DNA of 64,000 nt from NCBI GenBank assembly GCA_024742415.1, contig JANSYN010000013.1, forward strand, positions 1-64,000, read 5' to 3'. The first letter of the stretch is position 1. Every line of letters begins with the position of its first letter. The translations under genes were made by a program, and so were the position numbers. Below the pieces are notes generated by a model. It had not been told where the DNA came from. It ran no database searches and worked only from the letters and a program-made list of their open reading frames with translations. Below, one piece after another: positions 9,201-17,841 of the stretch. This stretch comes from Gammaproteobacteria bacterium (GTDB taxonomy: Bacteria > Pseudomonadota > Gammaproteobacteria > Pseudomonadales > Halieaceae).

Positions 9201-9214
9201 GGCAGCCCCCGGCG

Positions 9215-11857
9215 CTACTGCGCCAACGCAGAACCGGCGGGCGGCTCTGCCGCCTCCGGGCCCAGCGGCCTGAACAGGATGATCAGGCGCGGCATCAATA
9301 ACAGCGCGCCCACAACAGCAGCGGCCATCGCCAACACGGTCAACAAGCCAAAATAAATGCTCGGGGTAAAGTTCGACCACATCAGCATGCAGAAGCCGAT
9401 CACCACCGTGATGGTGGTGTAGTACAGCGCGCGGCCAATACTGGCGTGACAGCGGTACATGGCCGCGAGGTAATTGCGGTCCTTGGGAAACTCACGCATA
9501 AAGCGATGTACATAGTGGATGCAATCATCCACGCCGATGCCGAGCACGATAGCCGTGATCGTAATGTTCATAATGTCCAGCGGAATACCCGCCAGCCCCA
9601 TCACGCCCAGCACGATACCCGCCGCCAACATATTCGGTGCAAGGGCGATCAGCGCCAGCGGCAAGGAACGAAACAGAATCAGGAACATGGCCAGGATGGC
9701 CAGGAACACAACGCCCAACGTGAGTATCTGCGAGCGGAACAGGCTTTGCAGCACGTTGTTATACAACACCAGCATCCCGGTCAACTGCAGGTTCTCTTCC
9801 TTGATGCCCACGTCTTCGACCAGGCTGCGGCGCAGTTCCACCAGGAACTCGTTGCGGCGCAGCGTCTCACTGGTTTCCTTCACGCGCACGCTCAGCCTGG
9901 CCTGTTCTTTGTCGGCCGAGAAATAGGGATCGATCATCATCTGGGCAATGTCACCTGACAGGCTTTTCTGCACCAGGGCCAGCTCGACGCCGCTGATGTC
10001 TTCACCCATTAAATCCTTGACCACCTCGAACACGGTGGAGAGCGACAGTACCTTGCCGGTCTCTTCCAGCGAATCAACGTGCTGGTGCACGGCATCGAGC
10101 TTGCGCATGCCCTGCATACTGAACCAGTAACTGGGCTGGAAGCTTTCCTCCGGGCTGGCAAATTCATCAAAACCACCGCCAAACTCGTCATCCCAATCAT
10201 CGGCGGGCGTTGCGCTGAACGCCTCGTCGCCGGCACCGAAGTCATCGTCTTCCAGGAAGGGATCGTCCTTCGCAATGGGATCATCGCTGGGCTCAAAGTC
10301 TTCAAGACCTTCCAGGCCGGGCAAGGGTTCTTCGTTTTCCGAGGCCGTAATAATAATGTCCAGTGGGATCGTGCCGCCCAATTGCGCATCAAGCAGTTCC
10401 ATACCCTGGTAGATCTCGGTGTCTTCGTGGAAGTAATCAATAAATCGGTTCTCAACTTCCAGGCGCGAGATACCCAGAGCGGTCAACGCCACCAGTGCCA
10501 CACTTACCACCAGAATGGTCACACCGAAACGATCGGCAACACGGGCAAAGTAAACGCTCAGGGGGATGTTGTCCGGGCGTGGCTTGGCAACGCGGCCTTT
10601 ATCGCCCCATACCAGCATCAGGCACGGCACCAGGACAAACGACAGCACCAGTGCAACCACAATACCGATAGTCATCATCCAGCCAAAATCTATGACCGGC
10701 TGAATGCCCGACACCACCAGTGACACAAAGGCCACCATCGTTGTAATGGCCGTATAGAAGCACGGCACGATCATCAACCTGACGGTATCAAGTACACGTT
10801 TGTGGAGCGCGCCCTCGGGATTTTCCGCGTGCAGCTCGCGATAGCGCACGATCAAATGGATACACAGCGCGAGCGAGATAATCAGCAGTACAGAGACAAA
10901 GTTTGACGAAATCACGGTCATTCGCCAGTCCAGCGCGCCCAGCAGGCCCAGCATGACCACCACGCTCGCACTGCAAGTGATCAGAGGAATCATCACCCAG
11001 GGCAGGCTGCGGAAGATCACCGCCAGCACCACCAGCATGATGCCCAGAATAGCGCTGCCAAACACTACCAGGTCACTTTGCACAAAGCTGACCATGTCTG
11101 CCGCGATCATGGGCACGCCTCCCACAAACAGTTCGGCACTGTCGCGGTAGCGGTCTGAAATCTCGCGCACCTGGGCTACGAGCTTACTCTGGCTGTCCAG
11201 CGTTTTCGCGGTGTGCGCCTTGAAGGCTTTTTCAACGCGTGACAATTCGACAGCCTGGGCTGCGTCGAGCGTGCCGTCGCGCTCCAGTTTGCGCAGGGCC
11301 TCGCGCTGCTGCAGCAGGTCATTGTAGGTTTCGTCGCGCTCGAGATTGATTTGCACCGCAGTTAGCGCGCCATCGCGGCTGGCAAGCAGATCCGCATAAA
11401 TCGGACTGGTGGTTAGCTCCTGCAGCACCAGGTCAAGGTCAATGCCCGGTTGGCTCAAGTCCGGTAAAGGCTCGGCAGAGGTAATGTCGGACAAGCTCAG
11501 CGGCGGGCTTTCGAGCAGGGGCACATCCCACACAGTGACTACCGAGGAAACACCCGGCAATTCACGCAGCTCGTCGGCCATCTGCCGCAGTGGCAGCAAT
11601 GACTCCGGCGCCAGCAGATCGCCCCTGGGCTTCCAGGTGATGAGCACAAACTCTTCAGCGCTGTACTCGCGCCCTACTTCGCGAAACAATTCCAGCGATG
11701 GGTCGCCCTGCAGCATCAGGCTGTCGGCAGACGCGTCCAGCGTGATCTTGGGCAACTGCGTGGCGAAGCCCGCAACCAGCGCAGCTACCAGCATGATCGA
11801 CAGCAGGGGCCTGCCCAGGACCAGCCTGTCGTAAACGCGGATCATTGTGTCAAACAT
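9215..11857 (-). CDS. MMPL/RND-family exporter with acidic periplasmic insert
   Basis: Large inner-membrane protein (880 residues) with the two-fold RND/MMPL design. One transmembrane segment near residue 18-34 is followed by a periplasmic loop and a membrane bundle (about 260-450), then a second loop and bundle (about 700-870). The motif GIGVDDCIHYVHRF is typical of the HpnN-like/MMPL branch thought to move lipids or hydrophobic compounds. The substrate cannot be told from sequence. The second loop holds a strongly acidic, low-complexity stretch (about residues 508-570, rich in D, E, G and F). This lengthens the protein beyond the usual size of about 780. No membrane-fusion partner is nearby. 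Confidence 0.85.
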   Translation of the reverse strand: MFDTMIRVYDRLVLGRPLLSIMLVAALVAGFATQLPKITLDASADSLMLQGDPSLELFREVGREYSAEEFVLITWKPRGDLLAPESLLPLRQMADELRELPGVSSVVTVWDVPLLESPPLSLSDITSAEPLPDLSQPGIDLDLVLQELTTSPIYADLLASRDGALTAVQINLERDETYNDLLQQREALRKLERDGTLDAAQAVELSRVEKAFKAHTAKTLDSQSKLVAQVREISDRYRDSAELFVGGVPMIAADMVSFVQSDLVVFGSAILGIMLVVLAVIFRSLPWVMIPLITCSASVVVMLGLLGALDWRMTVISSNFVSVLLIISLALCIHLIVRYRELHAENPEGALHKRVLDTVRLMIVPCFYTAITTMVAFVSLVVSGIQPVIDFGWMMTIGIVVALVLSFVLVPCLMLVWGDKGRVAKPRPDNIPLSVYFARVADRFGVTILVVSVALVALTALGISRLEVENRFIDYFHEDTEIYQGMELLDAQLGGTIPLDIIITASENEEPLPGLEGLEDFEPSDDPIAKDDPFLEDDDFGAGDEAFSATPADDWDDEFGGGFDEFASPEESFQPSYWFSMQGMRKLDAVHQHVDSLEETGKVLSLSTVFEVVKDLMGEDISGVELALVQKSLSGDIAQMMIDPYFSADKEQARLSVRVKETSETLRRNEFLVELRRSLVEDVGIKEENLQLTGMLVLYNNVLQSLFRSQILTLGVVFLAILAMFLILFRSLPLALIALAPNMLAAGIVLGVMGLAGIPLDIMNITITAIVLGIGVDDCIHYVHRFMREFPKDRNYLAAMYRCHASIGRALYYTTITVVIGFCMLMWSNFTPSIYFGLLTVLAMAAAVVGALLLMPRLIILFRPLGPEAAEPPAGSALAQ

Positions 11858-11967
11858 AGTTCGGAGCTCATCCTGTTCGTCCGTGAAACTCTGGTTTTCT
11901 CAAGGCAGCGCAAACAGCCTGCATCAAACCTTACGTGGTAAATACGTGGTCAAGAAGCCGCTTGCCG

Positions 11968-13371
11968 TCACTGCGGTGCTGCCAGCGCTGACAACAACTG
12001 CTGGTGAATACCGCCAAAACTGCCGTTACTCATAATCACCACCTGATCGCCCGGTTGTGCATCAATGCATACCTGCTGCACCAGTTCGGTAATATCAACA
12101 TGCAACTGCGCCGGCGCTGCACTGCTGGCCACCACGTCATCGAGCGACCAGTCGATGCCCTCGGGCTGGTACCAATAAACGGTATCGGCGTCCGAGGTGC
12201 TCGCTGCCAGCTGATCGCGGTGCGTACCCATACGCATGGTGTTCGAGCGCGGCTCAATCAACGCCAGCACACGGCCGCTTGTACCAGCCCGCGCCCGCAG
12301 TCCGTGCAGCGTGGTCGCTATGGCCGTTGGGTGATGGGCGAAATCATCAAACACCGCAATATCATTGACCGTTCCGAGCAACTCAAGCCTGCGCTTCACG
12401 CCCTTGAACGTCGCCAGCCCTGCCACTGCCTGATGCAGGGTGACCCCAACGTGACGCGCTGCGGCACAGGCCGCCAGGGCATTCTCCACATTGTGCCGCC
12501 CGCAATGCGCCCATTGCACAGGGACTTCCGGCGCGCCATCGTGGCAAATAGTAAAGGCGGAGCCATCCTCGCGCGTAAGCTGCGCAAGCCACGGTGCGTT
12601 ACTGTCGTCACCATCGCTAACACCATCAGCACCGCCAACGCCGAATGACTGCGTGGGCGTCCAACACCCCATGGCGAGGGTGTCGTTGATTGCGGGCACA
12701 TTGGCACGGTGCACAATCAGGCCCTGCGCGGGTACACAGCGGATCAGGTGGTGAAACTGCCGCTGTATCGCTGCCAGATCGTCAAAAATATCGGCGTGGT
12801 CAAATTCCAGGTTGTTGATCGCCAGTGTTCGCGGCCGGTAGTGTACGAACTTGGAGCGCTTGTCGAAGAACGCCGTGTCGTACTCGTCCGCCTCCACGAC
12901 GAAAAAGTCCGTCTCTCCCAACCGCGCCGAGACGCCAAAATTGCCAGGCACCCCGCCGATCAGGAAGCCCGGCGACATACCGGCATGCTCGAGCAACCAG
13001 GCCAGCAGACTGCTGGTGGTGGTTTTGCCATGGGTACCAGACACCGCCAATACCCACTTGTTCCGCAAGACGTTTTCCGCCAGCCACTGTGGCCCCGAGG
13101 TATAACTCATACCGCTGTTGAGCAGGTGCTCCACCAGCGGATTGCCGCGCGCCATCGCATTGCCCACTACCACGCAGTCCGGCTGCTCATCGAGGTGCTC
13201 AGGCAGATAGCCGTGCATCAATTCAATACCGGCCGCTTCGAGCTGCGTGCTCATGGGCGGGTAGACATTGGCGTCTGAGCCGGTCACCCGATAGCCCAGC
13301 TCACGCGCAAGCAGTGCTATGCCTCCCATAAATGTGCCGCAAATGCCCAGGATATGGATGTGTGTGCTCAA
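11968..13371 (-). CDS. mpl: UDP-MurNAc:L-Ala-gamma-D-Glu-meso-DAP ligase (Mpl)
   Basis: Mur-ligase family enzyme that attaches recycled murein tripeptide to UDP-MurNAc. The N-terminal Rossmann motif is ILGICGTFMGGIALLARELG. The ATP loop is VSGTHGKTTTSSLL, and the C-terminal domain carries DDFAHHPTAI, typical of Mpl and MurC. The short MGG after GICGTF and the overall length separate it from MurC. I place the start at TTG 13371 (467 residues) because AAGGGGG lies 7 bases upstream and the family begins LxxHIHILGICGTF. The ATG at 13407 would add 12 atypical residues. It is divergent from pfp. Confidence 0.93.
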   Translation of the reverse strand: MSTHIHILGICGTFMGGIALLARELGYRVTGSDANVYPPMSTQLEAAGIELMHGYLPEHLDEQPDCVVVGNAMARGNPLVEHLLNSGMSYTSGPQWLAENVLRNKWVLAVSGTHGKTTTSSLLAWLLEHAGMSPGFLIGGVPGNFGVSARLGETDFFVVEADEYDTAFFDKRSKFVHYRPRTLAINNLEFDHADIFDDLAAIQRQFHHLIRCVPAQGLIVHRANVPAINDTLAMGCWTPTQSFGVGGADGVSDGDDSNAPWLAQLTREDGSAFTICHDGAPEVPVQWAHCGRHNVENALAACAAARHVGVTLHQAVAGLATFKGVKRRLELLGTVNDIAVFDDFAHHPTAIATTLHGLRARAGTSGRVLALIEPRSNTMRMGTHRDQLAASTSDADTVYWYQPEGIDWSLDDVVASSAAPAQLHVDITELVQQVCIDAQPGDQVVIMSNGSFGGIHQQLLSALAAPQ

Positions 13372-13548
13372 GCGCTGCCCCCTTGTACGGTGCACGCATA
13401 GTAGCATGCAGCCGAGTGTCCACTACAACCTGACAACCGCTGTGCGCACTGTGCAGGGCTTGCCGTGTGAAGTATGATTGACACATCCCGTACACTTTGT
13501 AACGGCCTCGGCGCCGCGCACCGCCATTTGCAAGGAAACGCACCTATC

Positions 13549-14811
13549 ATGCCAAGAAAAAATGCCTTCTATGCCCAGTCTGGCGGCGTCACTGCGGTCA
13601 TCAACGCCTCTGCCTGCGGCGTCATCGAAACCGCGCGTAAACACCGCGACAAGATCGGTAAAGTCTATGCGGGGCGCAACGGTATCATTGGCGCACTGCG
13701 TGAAGAACTCATCGACACCAGCAAGGAAAGCAAGTCAGCCATACACGGCCTGCTCACTACGCCCTCGGGCGCATTTGGCTCCTGTCGCCACAAACTCAAG
13801 TCCGTCAGCGAAAACCGCGCCGAGTACGAACGCCTCATCGACGTCTTCAAGGCGCATAACATCGGTTACTTTTTCTACAACGGCGGCGGCGACTCCGCCG
13901 ACACCTGCCTGAAGGTCTCTCAACTCAGCGAATCCCTGGGCTACCCGATACAGGCCATCCACGTACCGAAAACCATCGACAATGACCTCCCACTGACCGA
14001 CAACTGCCCGGGCTTCGGCTCTGTGGCAAAGTACATCGCAATCTCGACGCGCGAGGCAGCACTGGACGTGGCCTCGATGTGCGAAACCTCCACCAAGGTC
14101 TTTATTCTGGAAGTCATGGGCCGGCACGCCGGCTGGATTGCCGCCGCGGGTGGCCTGGCCGCCGAAAAAGAAGGCGACGCACCGCATATCATCCTGTTCC
14201 CGGAAATCCCCTTCGATCGCAAAAAGTTCATCGCCCGCGCCAGGCGTGCAGTCAAGCAACATGGCTACTGCGTTGTCGTGGCCTCTGAAGGCACGCAGAC
14301 CAAAGACGGGCGCTTTCTCGCCGAGTCCGGCCTCAAGGACGCCTTCGGACACTCACAACTGGGCGGCCTGGCGCCCTTGCTCGCGCAGATGATCAAGGAC
14401 GAAACCGGCTACAAGTACCACTGGGCCGTGGCCGATTACCTGCAGCGCTCAGCGCGACACATCGCTTCACAGACGGACGTTGACCAGGCCTATGCCCTGG
14501 GCGAGGCCGCTGTGGAGCTGGCCGTGAAGGGCGAGAACGCCGTCATGCCCTGCATCGTGCGCGGCAAGGGCAAACGCTACCGCTGGTCCATCGGCACCGC
14601 TCCGCTGGACGCCGTTGCCAACGTCGAGAAAATGATGCCGCGCAACTACATCACCCGCGATGGCTTCGGCATCACCGACCTGGGGCGCGCCTACCTTGCG
14701 CCCCTGATCCAGGGCGAGGCCTATCCAGACTACAAAAATGGCATGCCGCGCTATACAACCCTGAAAAATGAAATGGTCCCGAAGAAGCTGAAAAAAACTT
14801 TCAAGGTCTAG
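13549..14811 (+). CDS. pfp: PPi-dependent 6-phosphofructokinase
   Basis: Interconverts fructose 6-phosphate and fructose 1,6-bisphosphate using pyrophosphate. 420 residues from ATG 13549 (MPRKNAFYAQSGG). The phosphoryl-donor site reads GGGDSADT and the catalytic loop PKTIDND. In this family, Asp in place of the second Gly (ATP enzymes have GGDGS) together with PKTIDND in place of PGTIDND predicts pyrophosphate rather than ATP. MGRHAGWIAA is also present. The reaction is reversible, so it can work in glycolysis or gluconeogenesis. The next gene is a pyrophosphatase that competes for the same substrate. Confidence 0.93.
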   Translation: MPRKNAFYAQSGGVTAVINASACGVIETARKHRDKIGKVYAGRNGIIGALREELIDTSKESKSAIHGLLTTPSGAFGSCRHKLKSVSENRAEYERLIDVFKAHNIGYFFYNGGGDSADTCLKVSQLSESLGYPIQAIHVPKTIDNDLPLTDNCPGFGSVAKYIAISTREAALDVASMCETSTKVFILEVMGRHAGWIAAAGGLAAEKEGDAPHIILFPEIPFDRKKFIARARRAVKQHGYCVVVASEGTQTKDGRFLAESGLKDAFGHSQLGGLAPLLAQMIKDETGYKYHWAVADYLQRSARHIASQTDVDQAYALGEAAVELAVKGENAVMPCIVRGKGKRYRWSIGTAPLDAVANVEKMMPRNYITRDGFGITDLGRAYLAPLIQGEAYPDYKNGMPRYTTLKNEMVPKKLKKTFKV

Positions 14812-14959
14812 CTGACCCTCGCGCCAGCCCGACCCGCCCGGCATCAGTACTGTGAACGGGTTAGAGATTTGTCCATCAAGGCGAGATTTCGTCAGCCAAC
14901 CTCTGTACAATGCGCGCCTCAAAACATACCACCCCACAGCACTTATTTTGAGGTAGCGC

Positions 14960-15604
14960 ATGTACAACAACTCCAATTTTAATCGCTGGCGACGGCACCC
15001 CTGGCACGGTCTGCATACCCGATCAGACGGTATGCCCGATGACATCGTCCAGGTGTATATCGAGATGACCACCGACGACGTGGTCAAGTATGAATTGGAT
15101 AAGTCATCCGGCTTTCTTATGGTTGACCGCCCCCAGCGCACCACCTCAAGCCCCCCCGCTCTGTATGGTTTTATTCCACGCACCTACTGCGCGGAAGAAG
15201 TCGCCAAGCGCTGCGCCGATGTCGACGTCGCTGACGGCGACCCGCTGGACATCTGCGTCTGGTCAGAACGACACATTACCCGTGCTGATATCGTCCTCAA
15301 GGCGCGCGTGGTGGGCGGTATCCAGATGATCGACGACGGCGAGGCGGACGACAAAATTGTCGCGGTACTCGAGGGCGACAACATCTGGGGCGATGTCCAC
15401 GATATTGCCGACCTGCCGAGCATCAAGGTGGAACGCCTGCAGCATTACTTCTCGACCTACAAGCTTGTGCCGGGCAAAGAAGTCAACATCAAGGTGGATT
15501 ACGTCTATGGCCGCGATGAAGCATTGAAAGTCATCGCCGCTGCACAAAAAGACTACGACAATCACTTTGGGCACCTGCATACCCAGGCAAAAGCCAAGGA
15601 ATAA
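14960..15604 (+). CDS. ppa: Inorganic pyrophosphatase (family I)
   Basis: Hydrolyses pyrophosphate to phosphate in the cytoplasm. 214 residues. The acidic metal-binding signature DGDPLDIC is present, with the upstream Lys/Glu residues in KYELDKSSGF and Tyr in FIPRTYC. The longer C-terminal part and the GFIPRTYC region resemble the subgroup seen in marine gammaproteobacteria and Chlamydia rather than compact E. coli Ppa. It follows pfp after 148 bp on the same strand, and a possible -10 (TACAAT near 14908) suggests its own promoter. Confidence 0.93.
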   Translation: MYNNSNFNRWRRHPWHGLHTRSDGMPDDIVQVYIEMTTDDVVKYELDKSSGFLMVDRPQRTTSSPPALYGFIPRTYCAEEVAKRCADVDVADGDPLDICVWSERHITRADIVLKARVVGGIQMIDDGEADDKIVAVLEGDNIWGDVHDIADLPSIKVERLQHYFSTYKLVPGKEVNIKVDYVYGRDEALKVIAAAQKDYDNHFGHLHTQAKAKE

Positions 15605-15614
15605 CCCTTACGGC

Positions 15615-15638
15615 TTGCGCCGCAATCATGCGGCGCAA
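15615..15638. terminator. Hairpin between convergent ppa and M15 peptidase
   Basis: TTGCGCCGCA (15615-15624) and TGCGGCGCAA (15629-15638) form a perfect 10-bp stem with a 4-base loop between two convergent genes. No T-run follows on either side, so it may act only as a weak bidirectional terminator or as an RNA 3'-end protector. Confidence 0.55.
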
Positions 15639-15642
15639 CTGC

Positions 15643-16356
15643 TTATCTTGCGCACCAGTTGTCGGGCACTTTGATGTAACGCTCAAAGATGTCTGGCAGC
15701 CGTTGCTCAATGGCTTCGCGCAGCAGCAAGTCCTCAACTGGTGCGTGCTGGTCCCACACCTGCTGCAGCAACTCACTACCAAGCATTGACTCGCAGGACT
15801 GCGACAACGGCGCAAAACTCAGGTGCCAGCGCTCCGGCGAGACACCCCCACGATCATCGGCATACGGCCGGTAAAAGTCGTGTGACCTGCCGCGCGCCAT
15901 GCGCTCATCCAGCCAACAGTGCAGGGCATCAAACAAGCCGCCGGGCGCGACCTCTTGCGGGGATAGCTGCAGTTCATAGCCCTTGGGCAGGCAGCGCTCA
16001 TCGTACACATCAAGATCAGTGCCCCAGTGATGCCGCGACGCGCCGGGCAGCGCCGAGAACCGCAGGATCGCTTCGATAAGCTGCTGCTGGGACAAGGTCT
16101 CAATCGGCACAACAGCGCCGTTGTCATCATAGATCAACCGGCGCCCGCGAACTTTGCCATTCCATATGCCCAACTGCCGCTTGTACGAGCGAAAGCTGCT
16201 GGCAATGGCGAGCTTGAAGCCGGCGTTTCTGGCATCCTGCTTGAGATCCTTGAAAGCGCGGGCGGCGGCGGCATGCAGGCGATGGCCGCTACTGAGGGTG
16301 ATCAGGTGTGATTCATCCAGCCCGGTGATCTGTTTCGGTGTCAGTTTAGCGGCCAT
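15643..16356 (-). CDS. M15-family D-alanyl-D-alanine carboxypeptidase
   Basis: Zinc peptidase of the VanY/DdcY type, predicted to trim D-Ala from peptidoglycan stem peptides. 237 residues from ATG 16356 (MAAKLTPKQ). The zinc motif SRHHWGTDLDV (H-x6-D) and the later PERWHLSF (catalytic Glu, zinc His) are in place, with the substrate arginine in SSFRSYKRQ. No signal peptide is evident from this start, which is odd for a wall enzyme. Upstream in-frame Met codons (16407, 16425) do not create one either. It is divergent from the Rieske gene. Confidence 0.85.
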   Translation of the reverse strand: MAAKLTPKQITGLDESHLITLSSGHRLHAAAARAFKDLKQDARNAGFKLAIASSFRSYKRQLGIWNGKVRGRRLIYDDNGAVVPIETLSQQQLIEAILRFSALPGASRHHWGTDLDVYDERCLPKGYELQLSPQEVAPGGLFDALHCWLDERMARGRSHDFYRPYADDRGGVSPERWHLSFAPLSQSCESMLGSELLQQVWDQHAPVEDLLLREAIEQRLPDIFERYIKVPDNWCAR

Positions 16357-16520
16357 GCGTGTTCCACGGGTGTTCAACCAGGCTTTGGGCCATCCAGGGC
16401 AGCGCATGATGGGCTGCCGCTTCATTTTCTGCTGAAATACACACTGTCGGTGGCTTGACGGCTGCAACCGACGGCGCTTGCAAGCATACTCCACCCTGAT
16501 AGAAAGAGAAGTGAGGTCGA

Positions 16521-16835
16521 ATGTCTGAAATTGGCACTCTTGCGGATTTTCCCCACAACGGCAGTTACAGCACCACGGTAGAGGGCAGATCGCTGCTGGT
16601 TGTGCGCCAGGGCGAAACGTTTTTCGTGTATGAAAACAGCTGTCCGCATACCCGTGAGACCCTGGATCCGATGGGCGGCTCAGTCCTGAGCGACGACGGC
16701 CTGCTACTGCATTGCCAGCGCCATGCGGCACAGTTCCATCCACAGACCGGTGAGTGCATTGGGGGGCCGTGCCTGGGGGAGTTCCTGACCGCACTGCCAG
16801 TCGTCGTCAGCCGCGACGTGCTCTATCTCGATTAG
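16521..16835 (+). CDS. Rieske [2Fe-2S] domain protein
   Basis: 104-residue single-domain Rieske protein. The cluster ligands are in CPHT (residue 41) and CQRHAAQFHPQTG (C65, H68), which gives the CxH-x(n)-CxxH pattern. This type resembles small soluble ferredoxins of the NirD/assimilatory class, but no oxygenase or reductase partner is adjacent, so its electron partner is unknown. AAGTGAGG lies just upstream of the ATG. Confidence 0.88.
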   Translation: MSEIGTLADFPHNGSYSTTVEGRSLLVVRQGETFFVYENSCPHTRETLDPMGGSVLSDDGLLLHCQRHAAQFHPQTGECIGGPCLGEFLTALPVVVSRDVLYLD

Positions 16836-16870
16836 GCGCTGCTACTGGCTGCTTGCGTCACTTGTCTGCC

Positions 16871-17000
16871 TCTATCCGCAACTATCCGCAACTATCCGCA
16901 ACTATCCGCAACTATCCGCAACTATCCGCAACTATCCGCAACTATCCGCAGCTGTCCGCAGCTGTCCGCAGCTATCCCCAGCTATCCCCAGCTATCCGCA
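16871..17000. repeat. 10-bp tandem repeat, 13 copies
   Basis: Thirteen consecutive 10-bp units. One TCTATCCGCA and seven identical ACTATCCGCA units (16881-16950) are followed by two GCTGTCCGCA, two GCTATCCCCA and one GCTATCCGCA. Weaker 10-bp periodicity continues to about 17040 (ACTAGACGTA twice). It fills the space between the Rieske gene and sfsA. Every unit presents the same face of the helix. No gene is supported here. Confidence 0.97.
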
Positions 17001-17124
17001 AATAGACATAACTAGACGTAACTAGACGTAACTACAGCAACTACACACCACTACCCGCGCAACTACACACTACTCACACGCGAGCACCTTGATCAGGGCA
17101 GCAACGGCCACGGGCGATTGCAGC

Positions 17125-17841
17125 TCAGCAGGCGCCGACCGGATCCAGGGTAAAGGGAAGTGCGTGCGTCAGTTCAATGCCGCCAGTGCTGACCAGGGCC
17201 CGCCAGGCCTGCACCTCAACACCTTCCTCCATGGCCTGCGCCAGCGCCTGCCGATACAGCGGATCGATCTCTCCCGCCGCGCTTACACGCTCAATGCCGT
17301 TGTGAAACACACAAAACAGCAGCACAGCACGGGCATCCGCTTCACGAGCTACCTGTTGCAGTTCTACAATGTGCTTGCGCCCTCGTTCACTGACCGCATC
17401 GGGAAACAGCCCCGTGCCCGCGCCAACTGCGAGGGTGACGCACTTCACCTCAATAAAAACACTACCGGGCTCGCCCTCCAGCAGCAGATCAATCCGGCTG
17501 CCCTGGCCATACTTCACCTCAGTACGCAGCTGCGGATAGGCCTCGTAGCCCGCAATATGGCCGGCGCGAAAAGCCTCGGCAACAACCTTGTTGGCGCGGG
17601 CCGAATGAATACAGGCCAATCCACTGTCCGTTTGCACCAGCTCCCAGGTATGGGGATATTTGCGGGTCTTCGACGCGCTCACTGAAAGCCAGACCGGCGA
17701 GCCCGGCTCCGCGCAGCCGGTCATGGCCCCTGTATTTGGGCAATGTGCGGTAATGACACTGCCGTCGGCCAGCTCCACATCGGCCAGGAAACGCTTGTAA
17801 CGCTTGAGCAGGCGCCCCTCTACCAGTTCATCAAACTGCAT
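17125..17841 (-). CDS. sfsA: Sugar fermentation stimulation protein homologue SfsA
   Basis: 238 residues, full length for SfsA. The N-terminal OB-like part has LVEGRLLKRYKRFLADV and HCPNTGAMTGC. The C-terminal part has the nuclease-like PD-(D/E)xK pattern with SRIDLLLEG and FIEVKCVTL. In E. coli SfsA affects maltose genes, and its molecular role is unsettled. The ATG follows the stop of the upstream aminotransferase directly (TAA then ATG), so it is translationally coupled to it. The pair precedes dksA as in Pseudomonas. Confidence 0.94.
   Translation of the reverse strand: MQFDELVEGRLLKRYKRFLADVELADGSVITAHCPNTGAMTGCAEPGSPVWLSVSASKTRKYPHTWELVQTDSGLACIHSARANKVVAEAFRAGHIAGYEAYPQLRTEVKYGQGSRIDLLLEGEPGSVFIEVKCVTLAVGAGTGLFPDAVSERGRKHIVELQQVAREADARAVLLFCVFHNGIERVSAAGEIDPLYRQALAQAMEEGVEVQAWRALVSTGGIELTHALPFTLDPVGAC

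Noticed and set aside
13472-13548. Longer start for pfp at 13474
   Set aside because: The extra residues have no family similarity, and the ATG at 13549 fits the conserved N-terminus.
16871-17000. CRISPR-like repeat array
   Set aside because: Units are 10 bp with no spacers and no cas genes, so it is a tandem repeat.
16754-17005. Repetitive protein encoded through the 10-bp repeat
   Set aside because: The frame overlaps the Rieske gene in another phase, lacks a ribosome site, and its repeats are simply the DNA repeat read in frame.
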